A DNA stretch of 9,944 nt, from assembly GCA_025350425.1 (NCBI GenBank), contig JANXXW010000059.1:1-9944 (forward strand), read 5' to 3'. The stretch comes from Rhodospirillales bacterium. Lineage in GTDB: Bacteria; Pseudomonadota; Alphaproteobacteria; Acetobacterales; Acetobacteraceae. The position numbers and the translations under genes are program-made. Shown here one piece after another: positions 1 through 6,982 of this stretch. The notes under the pieces are model-generated. The model saw nothing but the letters and a program-made list of their open reading frames with translations. It had not been told where the DNA came from and did not search any database. Positions within the stretch are counted from its first letter, which is position 1. Each line of letters starts with the position of its first letter.

Positions 1-59
1 GCCGGAGATGTCTGCCGTGGAGATCTACGCTGCCGTTAACGTCTCGTGTTCCTGGATGA

Positions 60-285
60 GGCAATACGGCTCTCACGCAGATTGTCGCGCCAGTTCGGCA
101 ATATTTCCTCTCGTCAGCCCTCTTTCATGCCGGCACGGGCAATCCAATTGCGGACCGATTGCGCGGTCGGCTCAAACTCGCGGGCAAGATCGTCGGGGTC
201 TCGTCCAGTAGCGACAAGGTCAATCGTCTGGTTGCGGATGCTCCCGAGGTGCTCGAGTGCGCTCCGAGCGAGGAGTATTAGGCAC
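60..285 (-). pseudogene. IS3-type transposase OrfA relic (decayed)
   Basis: Reading the minus strand from about 285 down to 60 gives pieces of the small HTH protein (OrfA) of IS3-type elements. The clearest piece lies at 239-117 and includes DLAREFEPTAQSVRNW, the typical OrfA recognition-helix region. It is closed by a TGA at 114-116. The reading then continues in another frame with LTRGNIAELARQ (117-82), which resembles the Arg/Glu-rich coiled segment that normally follows, and a third frame gives RDNLRESRI just beyond. A possible start (GTG at 283-285) is out of frame with the HTH piece. So there are at least two frameshifts, and no OrfB was found before the window edge. It cannot encode an active transposase. 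Assignment rests on remembered family motifs. Nothing else was seen in 1-333. Confidence 0.72.
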
Positions 286-333
286 TGGACTGTACCAATG
301 CGATCAGAATTGGGGATAACAGTGCTGGCCGGA

Positions 334-1656
334 TCATTTGCCGACCACCTTTTTCAGATCAATGGCTCCCCCCATGGCCGCATAGCCAGCGCGGTTCGGA
401 TGTAGCCGATCGCCTGGGCCACCTGTTGTTGAGTTCGGCTGAAATTCCGCGCGTAGCTCATGCGATTGTGGATCCACGGTCACGGTGTCGAAATCGATGA
501 CACCATCAAAGATCGTGGCCTTACGGATAAACGCGTTCAGTGCCTGGCGCTTCTCGTCGATGGGGGCCGCACCATAGCCGCCATTGGTGCTGTTCACCGA
601 GGATGTCGCGGTGGCCATCAGCACGCGAACGCCAGGGATGCGGGCGCGCAGACGCTTCACCGTATCTTGCACGCCGGCCAAGACGTCTTCCACCTTGGCA
701 CCGGCACTTCCAAAGTCATTGATGCCTTCGAGCCAAATGACGGCGCCCACGTTTGACAGGCTGATGATGTCGCGCTCCAGACGCTCGGTGGCAGCCGGCC
801 CACCTGCAAATGGCTTTTGCGCATAATTCGCCGGCCCTACGACCATATTGCCGCCGATGCCTTCGTTAACGACCGAGAACCGATTGCCGTACACGGCATG
901 CAGGCGCCGCGAAAACACATCGGGCCAGCGATCATCACCGTTTAGCGTCGAGGCGGTACCATCAGTGATGCTGTCACCAAATGCTACGATGGCCTTGGTA
1001 CCCGCCGGCTCCAACATGTCGACCGCATCGAGGAAATACCACGAGGTTGTCGAGGCCGGATATGCGGCTTCGCCGGCTTCTGCGCCGTGCGAACCACTAC
1101 TTGGCGGGCTGACATACGACGTGGTGAGCGCCTTCGCATGCCAGGTCATGGGACCTGATTCGCCATCGACATGGAAGCTTACAGCTAGTTTGCGACCGAC
1201 CAACATCGGATCGGCGCTGTTGCGCACGAACGGCAACGCCACAGCATCGCTCAGGGCCATCTTGCCGGGCTGGATGGTCACAGATGGCTTGCCGGCAAAT
1301 AGAACGGCACGGTTGGTGCCGGGTAGGATTGCGCTACCGCTGGTCTGCAGGCCCAGATAGATACCGTCGAATTTAACCGGCTTTGTGCCAAATGCATTTG
1401 AGAGCCGGATGCGGGACTGGCCGCCCCACACATCAGGGCGAACGATCATACGAAACGATTGATCGACCGCACCGCGTTCGTCGGACAGAAAGACGGATTT
1501 CAGATCCGGCTGGGCCGTGGCGTTACCGATGGGATAAGGGCCTTGCGCAGACGCTGCCCAGGATGCCACCCACACCGGCTGTTGCGCCTGTGCTACAGCA
1601 CTGAACATCAGGAATGGGACAATAAAACTACTAAGACGAAACGGATTCGCGGGCAT
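334..1656 (-). CDS. Secreted SGNH/GDSL-family hydrolase (XynE-like esterase)
   Basis: This 440-residue exported esterase probably removes acyl or acetyl groups from carbohydrates or other esters. Residues 1-25 look like a Sec signal peptide (hydrophobic core FIVPFLMFSA, then AVAQAQ). The SGNH blocks are in order: FGDSITDG with nucleophile Ser229 (block I), NEGIGGN at 264-270 (block II), GIND with Asn313 (block III) and DRLHPN with Asp416 and His419 (block V). About 200 residues precede block I, forming a beta-rich N-terminal domain as in the XynE-like branch of the superfamily, so the length fits that branch. The ATG at 1654-1656 is chosen because of the signal peptide and a strong Shine-Dalgarno site. 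It follows the serine hydrolase gene by 69 bases and is probably cotranscribed. The catalytic set is complete. Substrate is unknown; carbohydrate acetylesterase is the best guess. Confidence 0.9.
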   Translation of the reverse strand: MPANPFRLSSFIVPFLMFSAVAQAQQPVWVASWAASAQGPYPIGNATAQPDLKSVFLSDERGAVDQSFRMIVRPDVWGGQSRIRLSNAFGTKPVKFDGIYLGLQTSGSAILPGTNRAVLFAGKPSVTIQPGKMALSDAVALPFVRNSADPMLVGRKLAVSFHVDGESGPMTWHAKALTTSYVSPPSSGSHGAEAGEAAYPASTTSWYFLDAVDMLEPAGTKAIVAFGDSITDGTASTLNGDDRWPDVFSRRLHAVYGNRFSVVNEGIGGNMVVGPANYAQKPFAGGPAATERLERDIISLSNVGAVIWLEGINDFGSAGAKVEDVLAGVQDTVKRLRARIPGVRVLMATATSSVNSTNGGYGAAPIDEKRQALNAFIRKATIFDGVIDFDTVTVDPQSHELRAEFQPNSTTGGPGDRLHPNRAGYAAMGGAIDLKKVVGK

Positions 1657-1666
1657 TGGTAGAGTT

Positions 1667-1673
1667 CCTCCTT
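1667..1673 (-). promoter_or_regulatory. Strong ribosome binding site for the SGNH hydrolase
   Basis: The minus strand reads AAGGAGG, a near-perfect anti-16S match, with 10 bases between it and the ATG at 1654-1656. It fixes the start and suggests efficient, independent translation of the second gene of the pair. Confidence 0.8.
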
Positions 1674-1717
1674 CATTTTCAGCAGCCCCCTTGCGGGCGT
1701 AGAACCGAGGCTGCCGA

Positions 1718-1731
1718 CAATAGTACTATTG
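1718..1731. repeat. 14-bp perfect palindrome over the stop codon of the serine hydrolase
   Basis: CAATAGTACTATTG is its own reverse complement. It covers the last codon and the TAG stop of the upstream gene and lies in the 69-base gap before the SGNH gene. With no loop and an AT-rich core it is a poor RNA hairpin and has no T-tract, so it is not a convincing terminator. A protein-binding site or chance are both possible. Confidence 0.4.
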
Positions 1732-2979
1732 AATGATTGCTGCGTTCACGAGGTCCCGGATGACACCACGGTAGTGCACGCGTTGCCGGGGTGATTGCAT
1801 CATAAACACCACGACCATGTCCTGCGCTGGATCGACCCACATGTAGGTTCCGCCCGCACCGCCCCAGTACCAGTCGCCGACGCTGCCTGGAAACGTTGCG
1901 ACGCCTGCATCAACCCGCACAGCTACGCCCAGACCGAAATGATATCCCGGTCCAGGGACATAAAGAGGACCAGGCTTTACAGATCCCAGTTGGTCGGAAG
2001 TCATAAATCGAACTGTCTGCGGACCTAAGTAGCGGTGGCCGTCAAGTACGCCACCGTTAAGCATCATCTGCAGAAAGCGCGTATAGTCAGGCGCGGTTGA
2101 GACCATGCCGCCACCACCGGACTGGAAGCGGCTATGCTTCCGCGGATCGTTGAAGCTAGCATCAATTCCAAACACACGGTCATCGGCGAATGGCTCGGCT
2201 ATGCGGCCCTGGCGCGGCGCGTCCTCCACTGCAAATCCCGTGTCCTTCATGCCCAGCGGGTCCAGGATGTTCTGCTTCTCGAAGTCATACAGCGACTGAC
2301 CGGAAACGACTTCGATCAACCGGCCAAGCACGTCGATCGCATAGCTGTAATCCCATGTCGTGCCCGGCTGGTAGGCCAGCGGGAGCTTGGCGAGGCGATC
2401 GACAAAGGTAGCCATGTCGGGATCGTCGGCGTTCAGATTGGCCTGAAGATAGGCGGTCTTGACCGGTGAGGATCCAAAGAAGCCATAGGTCAGGCCCGCA
2501 CTATGGCGCATGAGATCCTGTATCGTCATTGGCCGGTCTGCGGGAACCAGGTGCATGCCGCCCCCGGTTTCGTTTGGAACGCCCACCTGCATCGATTTGA
2601 ACTGAGGCAGATACTTTGACACCGGCTCGTCCAGCAAGAAACGGCCCTGTTCGAACAACATCAGCGCTGCAACAACAGTGATCGGCTTGCTCATCGAATA
2701 GATGCGATAAATGTCATCGCGCGCTGCGACGGCACCTGGCGCCTGCGGGTCGCGGCTACCAACCACTTCCTCGTAGGCGACCTTGCCGTGCCGGACGATG
2801 GTGAGCACCGCACCAGGCAGCATATGCTCGGCCACGTCATGCTTAAGCAGGCTGGTGAGAACGGCGAGTCGATCCGGGTCCAAGCCAACGCTTGCCGGCG
2901 CTGTGCGCGGGAGGTCCGCTGCGTGCGCGAAGCTGGCGACGAACACCAAGCCGGATAACAGCCACGAATGCTTGATCAT
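1726..2979 (-). CDS. Exported serine hydrolase, class C beta-lactamase / EstB-like family
   Basis: This 417-residue protein belongs to the beta-lactamase-related hydrolases (COG1680) and is probably a periplasmic esterase or peptidase rather than a true beta-lactamase. The start is the ATG at 2977-2979: it gives a clean signal peptide (MIKHSWLLSGLVFVASFAHA, cleavage after residue 20) and the mature N-terminus expected for the family. The frame stays open to 3306, but that extension reads through transposase remnants. Active-site motifs are S95-M-S-K98 (SxxK nucleophile and base), Y211-S-Y213 (the YxN position, with Tyr for Asn as in EstB-type esterases) and W372-G-G-A-G near 372-376, replacing KTG. 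The absence of KTG argues for esterase activity. It is the first gene of the pair with the SGNH hydrolase. A weak ribosome site (GGAACG) lies upstream; no convincing promoter was found. Confidence 0.9.
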   Translation of the reverse strand: MIKHSWLLSGLVFVASFAHAADLPRTAPASVGLDPDRLAVLTSLLKHDVAEHMLPGAVLTIVRHGKVAYEEVVGSRDPQAPGAVAARDDIYRIYSMSKPITVVAALMLFEQGRFLLDEPVSKYLPQFKSMQVGVPNETGGGMHLVPADRPMTIQDLMRHSAGLTYGFFGSSPVKTAYLQANLNADDPDMATFVDRLAKLPLAYQPGTTWDYSYAIDVLGRLIEVVSGQSLYDFEKQNILDPLGMKDTGFAVEDAPRQGRIAEPFADDRVFGIDASFNDPRKHSRFQSGGGGMVSTAPDYTRFLQMMLNGGVLDGHRYLGPQTVRFMTSDQLGSVKPGPLYVPGPGYHFGLGVAVRVDAGVATFPGSVGDWYWGGAGGTYMWVDPAQDMVVVFMMQSPRQRVHYRGVIRDLVNAAIIQ

Positions 2980-3118
2980 AGGGCGTTCCAAGTTTGGGCG
3001 CTGTTGCGCCTCTCGTAGGCTAGCAACATGGCAGCGTCTCGTTGGGTAAGCAACGGTCTCGCCGGCCGGCGTCGGTAAAGCGCTGACGACGACGCCCACG
3101 ACAGATGCCAGCCGCAGC

Positions 3119-3406
3119 GATACCCTTTTCGCGTGCGATTTTATCAAGAATCGCAGGGAAATATTTTTATAAAGTTCAACCGCGCCGACAGCTTGCGATA
3201 TCCCAGACCCGCAGTTCTTTGCTCGCCGTTTGCTTGGCAATGCCGATCCGAAACACCTTCCACATCCACTGGCACAGATCAATGATCCGCCAGCGTACCG
3301 CCTCATGAATTGCAGCGATCGGCCGAGTCTTAATCACGGCAACCAGAGCCGCGCGGTGCGTGTCATCCAGAAGTGAAGGTGGACCTGGCGGCTTGCGATC
3401 ATTCAA
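3119..3406 (-). pseudogene. IS630-type transposase relic (frameshifted, truncated)
   Basis: The minus strand carries an internal piece of an IS630-family transposase. From 3406 to 3209 one frame reads the linker and HTH region, with DRKPPGPPSLL, AVRWRIIDLCQW and KQTASKELR. The family normally continues RELRxLGYRKLSAR; here LGYRKLSAR appears at 3206-3180 in another frame, so one base is missing near 3207-3208. After a short gap, FPAILDKIAREKGI (within 3166-3119) resembles the segment just before the first catalytic Asp region, in a further frame and preceded by an in-frame TAA. The DDE catalytic core was not recognised. A few more N-terminal codons (FANGADG, about 3447-3427) may belong to it. 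This explains the otherwise gene-free 2980-3454 and the spurious upstream extension of the serine hydrolase frame. Confidence 0.8.
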
Positions 3407-3454
3407 CCACTGCGGTTTAGTTGTTCGGCGTCCATCGGCGCCATTTGCAAACGT

Positions 3455-4381
3455 CTACGCAGCCCTCATTTCGAAACCTGCGCATGGGAAATGAAGATGG
3501 ATGTCGCCGGCCTGTGGGTCGTGGCGATGCAGGACAATCTCGGTTTCATCGGCAGCAACCAGCGTGCCTGTCACGGGCACCTTGGCATTGTCGTCGGGCG
3601 TGACGGTCACGGCAGCACCGGGCCGCGGACCCGAAATTCTGGTGTCCGCCGCGATGTGGGTCACTGGCGCAGGCTCCGCGGCTTTGGCAATCGCGAGTGC
3701 CGCCTCGGCACTGAGTTCGGACGGCTTGCCATGGCCGAAATTGGTGATCCGATTATACCACGGGAGGATCGACGCAAGCCCGAGCAGATCATCGACTTCG
3801 GCCGGGGGGCTATTCTTCCGGATCAGCGAAATCGGATGGTAGTAGCCAAGGTCGAGCGCGCTTGGCGCATCGCCGAACAGAAACTTGCGGCCGTCGGCCA
3901 GCGCCCCCTTCAGCCACGCAAGCTGCGCGCGCACACGCTGCACGTTAAGCTCGAACTCCGGCTCCATCGCAGCGTGGGAAATGTCGATATAGAGATAGCC
4001 GTCCTTCCGATCCTTGAGGAAGTCCGGTGGCAGATCGCCCAGGAAATGCACCAGCACGCCGATCACCGGGATCCATGCTGTACGCTCCCAGTTGAACGAC
4101 AGCGCCTGTGACAGGCTGCCGAATGCGGCGGGATAAAGCGTAGGCTCAGGATACAGCCGATCCAGCGCCGGCAGAATGATGTTCGTGTCGCAGAAGATAT
4201 CGGCACCGACCTGCAGGACCGGGGTGCGACGATAGCCGCCGGTCATCGGCACCAGCAGCGGGCGCGGCGGCGCCGGCGGGATGTCGACCGAGCCCCAGGA
4301 CAGCCCCTTGATGCCCAGGGCAAGCCGGATCTTTTCCGAGAACGGCGACAAGCCGTAGTGATGCAGGATCACCTGTGACAT
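3455..4381 (-). CDS. Glutathione S-transferase family protein with C-terminal extension
   Basis: This 308-residue protein is longer than usual GSTs (about 200-230). Residues 1-80 form the thioredoxin-like domain: HHYGLSPFSEKIR at the active-site turn (Ser12 or Ser15 could activate the thiol), the cis-Pro at T53-P54-V, and D65-T66 where most GSTs have Glu-Ser to hold the gamma-glutamyl group. Residues 90-225 are the helical domain, with the conserved fold motif GDAPSALD (170-177). Residues from about 240 to 308 form an extra, probably beta-rich domain that is not part of a classical GST. The start ATG (4379-4381) has GGGAG about 9 bases upstream. It is last in the four-gene operon, 74 bases after the SnoaL-like gene. 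It could catalyse glutathione conjugation, isomerisation or ether or halide cleavage; which one cannot be told. Confidence 0.86.
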   Translation of the reverse strand: MSQVILHHYGLSPFSEKIRLALGIKGLSWGSVDIPPAPPRPLLVPMTGGYRRTPVLQVGADIFCDTNIILPALDRLYPEPTLYPAAFGSLSQALSFNWERTAWIPVIGVLVHFLGDLPPDFLKDRKDGYLYIDISHAAMEPEFELNVQRVRAQLAWLKGALADGRKFLFGDAPSALDLGYYHPISLIRKNSPPAEVDDLLGLASILPWYNRITNFGHGKPSELSAEAALAIAKAAEPAPVTHIAADTRISGPRPGAAVTVTPDDNAKVPVTGTLVAADETEIVLHRHDPQAGDIHLHFPCAGFEMRAA

Positions 4382-4455
4382 CGTTCTAATCTCCCGTTTT
4401 CGCCAGCACTGGATGGCGGCTGTTTCAGATCGTCCGGCTTCTGGCGCCGGTGTTC

Positions 4456-4875
4456 TCAGATTGCGGTCACGCCGAGTTGGCGCAGCAGCCCAAGGTTATC
4501 GAGCAGCGCCCAGTGTTCGATCAACATGCCGTCGCGAAACTGGAACAGGTCGAGCACGGCGATATCGATCCTGTTCCCGGTAGCCGGGACGCCCATTAAC
4601 TCGCCGCCATGCGTGCCGCGCACCCGTAGCCGCACCAGCACTTTGTCGCCCTCGGCGATCACGTCCTCGATTGGCAGCTCCAGATCGGGAATGCCGGGCA
4701 GCAGCGCGTCCGCAAGTTGTCGGACACCTCCAGGCCCAACGACCTCGAACGGCAGGCCGGGATCGTGCCGCCGGAAATCCGGCGCGATATGGGCCCGCCA
4801 CCAGGTCTCGTCGGCGCCCAGGAAGGCGGTGAAGTAGTCACGGGCCAGTTGCTTGTTGGCCTCTAATGTGGACAT
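4456..4875 (-). CDS. SnoaL-like polyketide/ester cyclase family protein (NTF2 fold)
   Basis: This 139-residue cytoplasmic protein has the length of a single NTF2-like cone domain. Family features include the N-terminal helix (ANKQLARDYFTAF), DFRRHDPG, the GPGGVRQLADALL helix, the central strand VRLRVRGTHGGELMGVPATG, and the C-terminal IEHWALLDNLGLLRQLG, all typical of the ester-cyclase branch. Members catalyse aldol-type cyclisation, epoxide hydrolysis or isomerisation, or have no known activity. The ATG (4873-4875) has GGAG about 8 bases upstream. It sits 29 bases after the upstream GST and 74 before the next, so translation is probably linked. In a GST/dehydrogenase operon, an isomerase or hydratase-like role on the same substrate is a reasonable inference only. 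Confidence 0.87.
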   Translation of the reverse strand: MSTLEANKQLARDYFTAFLGADETWWRAHIAPDFRRHDPGLPFEVVGPGGVRQLADALLPGIPDLELPIEDVIAEGDKVLVRLRVRGTHGGELMGVPATGNRIDIAVLDLFQFRDGMLIEHWALLDNLGLLRQLGVTAI

Positions 4876-4904
4876 CCCGGTTCTCCGTCGATTGGTTTCA
4901 GACG

Positions 4905-5501
4905 CTAAAGGTAGGGCTCAGTGGCAGCAAAGGCGGGGCGATCCGCGACCAACGCCCGCAACGCGTCGAGCTTCGGCGTCGGCTCAACCCAGAGCGCATC
5001 CATAAACCGCAGCCGCAGGTAATCGAGTGCTACGATTGCCGTGATGATCGCCACGTTCGGCGTGCCGGGCCCATGGGTCGGCGGATCGGCCTCGAGGCGG
5101 CGCAACCCGTTGACGATAGAGCGCCGGCGCCGCAGCCCCACACGAGTCTCGCCCCAGCCCGGATCCATCTGCATCACCCCCGTTACGATATTGGCCATCG
5201 CATCGATAACGCCCATAGCCAGCCCGGCCTGCGAAATCACCAGATCGAGCGGACCTGTCAGCAGCGAGGGTTCAGGCACCTTCTTTTCCAGCCAAAGCAG
5301 GATCAGCAGGCTTTCAGTGATCGGCAGGCCGGCATCCGTCTCCAACGTCGGCACGCGAGCTGCCGGATTGAGGTCGAGCAGCGCCGGATCATCGCCCCAT
5401 GGATTGAGCAAACGCGTCCCTGACAGGTCGAAGCCTTTTTCCGCCAGCGCGATGCGGGCGATGCGGGCATAGGGCGACGTGGTGTTGCTTAGAATCTTCA
5501 T
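4905..5501 (-). CDS. Glutathione S-transferase family protein (198 aa)
   Basis: This is a normal-length GST. The N-terminal thioredoxin-like domain contains SNTTSPYARIARIAL, where Ser9 is the likely thiol-activating residue, V50-P51 (cis-Pro) and E63-S64, the glutathione gamma-glutamyl clamp. Residues 85-198 form the helical domain and end in WVEPTPKLDALRALVADRPAF, a common GST ending. The ATG at 5499-5501 is preferred over an in-frame TTG at 5514-5516: it starts MKILSNTTSPYARIAR, as family members do, and the GGTGA overlapping the end of the dehydrogenase gene provides its ribosome site. Only 7 bases separate it from the dehydrogenase stop, so the two are translationally coupled. The clear glutathione site suggests a glutathione-dependent reaction in this operon. 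Confidence 0.9.
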   Translation of the reverse strand: MKILSNTTSPYARIARIALAEKGFDLSGTRLLNPWGDDPALLDLNPAARVPTLETDAGLPITESLLILLWLEKKVPEPSLLTGPLDLVISQAGLAMGVIDAMANIVTGVMQMDPGWGETRVGLRRRRSIVNGLRRLEADPPTHGPGTPNVAIITAIVALDYLRLRFMDALWVEPTPKLDALRALVADRPAFAATEPYL

Positions 5502-5508
5502 GGTGCGT

Positions 5509-6714
5509 TCACCCAAGGCAACGTTCGAGCATCGCCTGCGCCTGCGATACCGTCATCTTGCGGGCCGAGGGGCAGGCGATCAGCGTGTGGTCACCGGCGG
5601 TCGCCGGGTCGAAATCCTGCGCGGCGATCCCAGCGTAAAGCCCGGGCACCGCGCGCGTGGCCATCTCGCGCACGCGCTGTGCTGGCAGCTGCTCGGCGGT
5701 GAACCGGGTTGGGAAGCCGATATCGGCATACAGCGAGCGAATGCTGTCGGCACACGCCTCGATCATCGCCGCCCGCGTCAGCCCCGCGACCTCGATCCCA
5801 AGCGCCTCGGCCAGCGGCCTGACCTTGTTCGGCAGCACGGCAAGGTTGAATACGATGACATGCGGCAACAGAACACCGACGCCATACGGATGCGGCAGAT
5901 CGAGATGACCCTCCAGCGGTAACGACAGGGCATGGCCATGGCCGAGCCGCGCATTGCCGCAGGCGATGTTCGCCATGCAGGAGGCAATAAGGTTCGCCTC
6001 GCGGGCGGCCGCATCGTCCGAATTGATCGACACCCGCAACGATCCATATTGCTGCTGGACCGCGCCGAGCGCGATCGCGTCGGTGAGTGGCGAAGCGATC
6101 GCGCTCAGATAAGCCTCGACGCCATGCGTCAACGCGTCCACCGCAGGCAGTGCCGCAACGCGCATCGGCAGCGAGCCCAACGTCACCGGGTCGAGGATCG
6201 CCGCGTCTGGAAAACTCAACGGGCCACCGCCCAGCAGCTTGAGGTGGCGTTCCTCATCCTTGACGATGGTCCATTGCGAAACCTCCGAGCCCGAGCCCGC
6301 GGTCGTCGGCACCATGATCATCGGCAGAGCACGACGGTCGAACTGGCCAACGCCGGTGCAGTCGCGCATCGGCTTGTGGTTGGTCGCGACGATAGCGATG
6401 CCCTTGCCGGTGCACATCACCGAGCCGCCGCCGATACAGATCACGCCATCGATGCCGTCGCGCCGGACCCGCTCACCCTGATCGTCGATGTGGGAGCATC
6501 GGGCGTCGATGCCGCACTCGTCGAAGCGCCACAGGTCAATACCGGCCTCGCCCAGCGAGGTCAGTGCCGCACCATGGAACGCCTGCACCGATATCACCGG
6601 GTCCGACACCACAAGCACCCGCGACATGCCCAGATCGCGCGCGAGGTAGCCGATGGTGGCCAGAGATCCGGCGCCGGCGACAATCCGGGTTGGCATAAAG
6701 AAAGTCGTGATCAT
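5509..6714 (-). CDS. Iron-type (group III) alcohol dehydrogenase with altered cofactor motif
   Basis: This 401-residue protein of the Fe-ADH/maleylacetate reductase superfamily should interconvert an alcohol and a carbonyl, or reduce an enone, with NAD(P)H. It opens MPTRIVAGAGSL, typical of the family. GGGS at 95-98 is the dinucleotide loop, but the normal GGGSxxDxxK has Cys at position 101 in place of Asp. PTTAGSGSE is present at about 136-144. Metal ligands are all there: Asp193 and His197 in VDALTH, His261 in GHGHAL, and His275 in LPHPYG (the 14-residue spacing is right). The usual active-site His four residues after the first of these two is Leu265. The ATG at 6712-6714 is chosen by family alignment and because a preceding ORF fragment stops at 6726; a GTG at 6739-6741 is the alternative. 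It is the first intact gene of the operon. Confidence 0.88.
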   Translation of the reverse strand: MITTFFMPTRIVAGAGSLATIGYLARDLGMSRVLVVSDPVISVQAFHGAALTSLGEAGIDLWRFDECGIDARCSHIDDQGERVRRDGIDGVICIGGGSVMCTGKGIAIVATNHKPMRDCTGVGQFDRRALPMIMVPTTAGSGSEVSQWTIVKDEERHLKLLGGGPLSFPDAAILDPVTLGSLPMRVAALPAVDALTHGVEAYLSAIASPLTDAIALGAVQQQYGSLRVSINSDDAAAREANLIASCMANIACGNARLGHGHALSLPLEGHLDLPHPYGVGVLLPHVIVFNLAVLPNKVRPLAEALGIEVAGLTRAAMIEACADSIRSLYADIGFPTRFTAEQLPAQRVREMATRAVPGLYAGIAAQDFDPATAGDHTLIACPSARKMTVSQAQAMLERCLG

Positions 6715-6725
6715 CGCGCCATCCA

Positions 6726-6890
6726 CTAACTCTGCGGCCACTCAACCTTGCTCGGACGCATGTTCCCGGCCCACGTCATAGTTTCATAGATTTCGTTACC
6801 GCCACGTTCTACGGCGGTGCCACGCGCACCACCCGGGCTCGCGTGGAAGCCACCGTCGCCAGCTTCAAGCAGGCGATCTGCCGCCGGATT
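6726..6890 (-). pseudogene. C-terminal remnant of an unidentified ORF
   Basis: In one minus-strand frame, 54 codons are open from 6890 to a TAG at 6726-6728, ending MTWAGNMRPSKVEWPQS. The stop lies 11 bases before the ATG of the dehydrogenase, the spacing expected of a preceding operon gene. The frame is closed upstream by TGA at 6891-6893 and has no ATG near its beginning, so only the tail seems to survive. The peptide is not one I recognise. The plus strand is also open here, so chance remains possible. The rest of the gap to 6982 shows nothing I can name. Confidence 0.4.
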
Positions 6891-6982
6891 TCATCAAGGA
6901 CGGTAAGGGCGACGACAACGCCAAGGTCCGCGAGACTGGAACGCCTGTCTTGGCGGATGCCTCGTTCAGCACCGGACACGCA

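Noticed and set aside
1726..2979. True class C beta-lactamase (resistance gene)
   Set aside because: The KTG motif is replaced by WGG and YxN by YSY, a pattern of EstB-type esterases; no basis to call antibiotic resistance.
3125..3180. AT-rich patch resembling a promoter for the serine hydrolase (TTGAAC, TATAAA)
   Set aside because: No -35/-10 pair with 16-18 base spacing could be formed, and the patch lies inside the IS630 relic.
2980..3306. In-frame N-terminal extension giving a 526-residue serine hydrolase
   Set aside because: The extension has no signal peptide or family similarity and overlaps out-of-frame IS630 remnants; the start at 2979 gives a clean signal peptide.
3491..4111. Plus-strand open frame (206 codons) across the longer GST gene
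   Set aside because: Antisense shadow; the minus-strand protein has GST motifs and a good ribosome site.
5932..6729. Long plus-strand open frame (265 codons) across the dehydrogenase gene
   Set aside because: It is antisense to a gene with clear motifs, is Arg/His-rich and has no recognisable domain; typical of GC-rich antisense frames.
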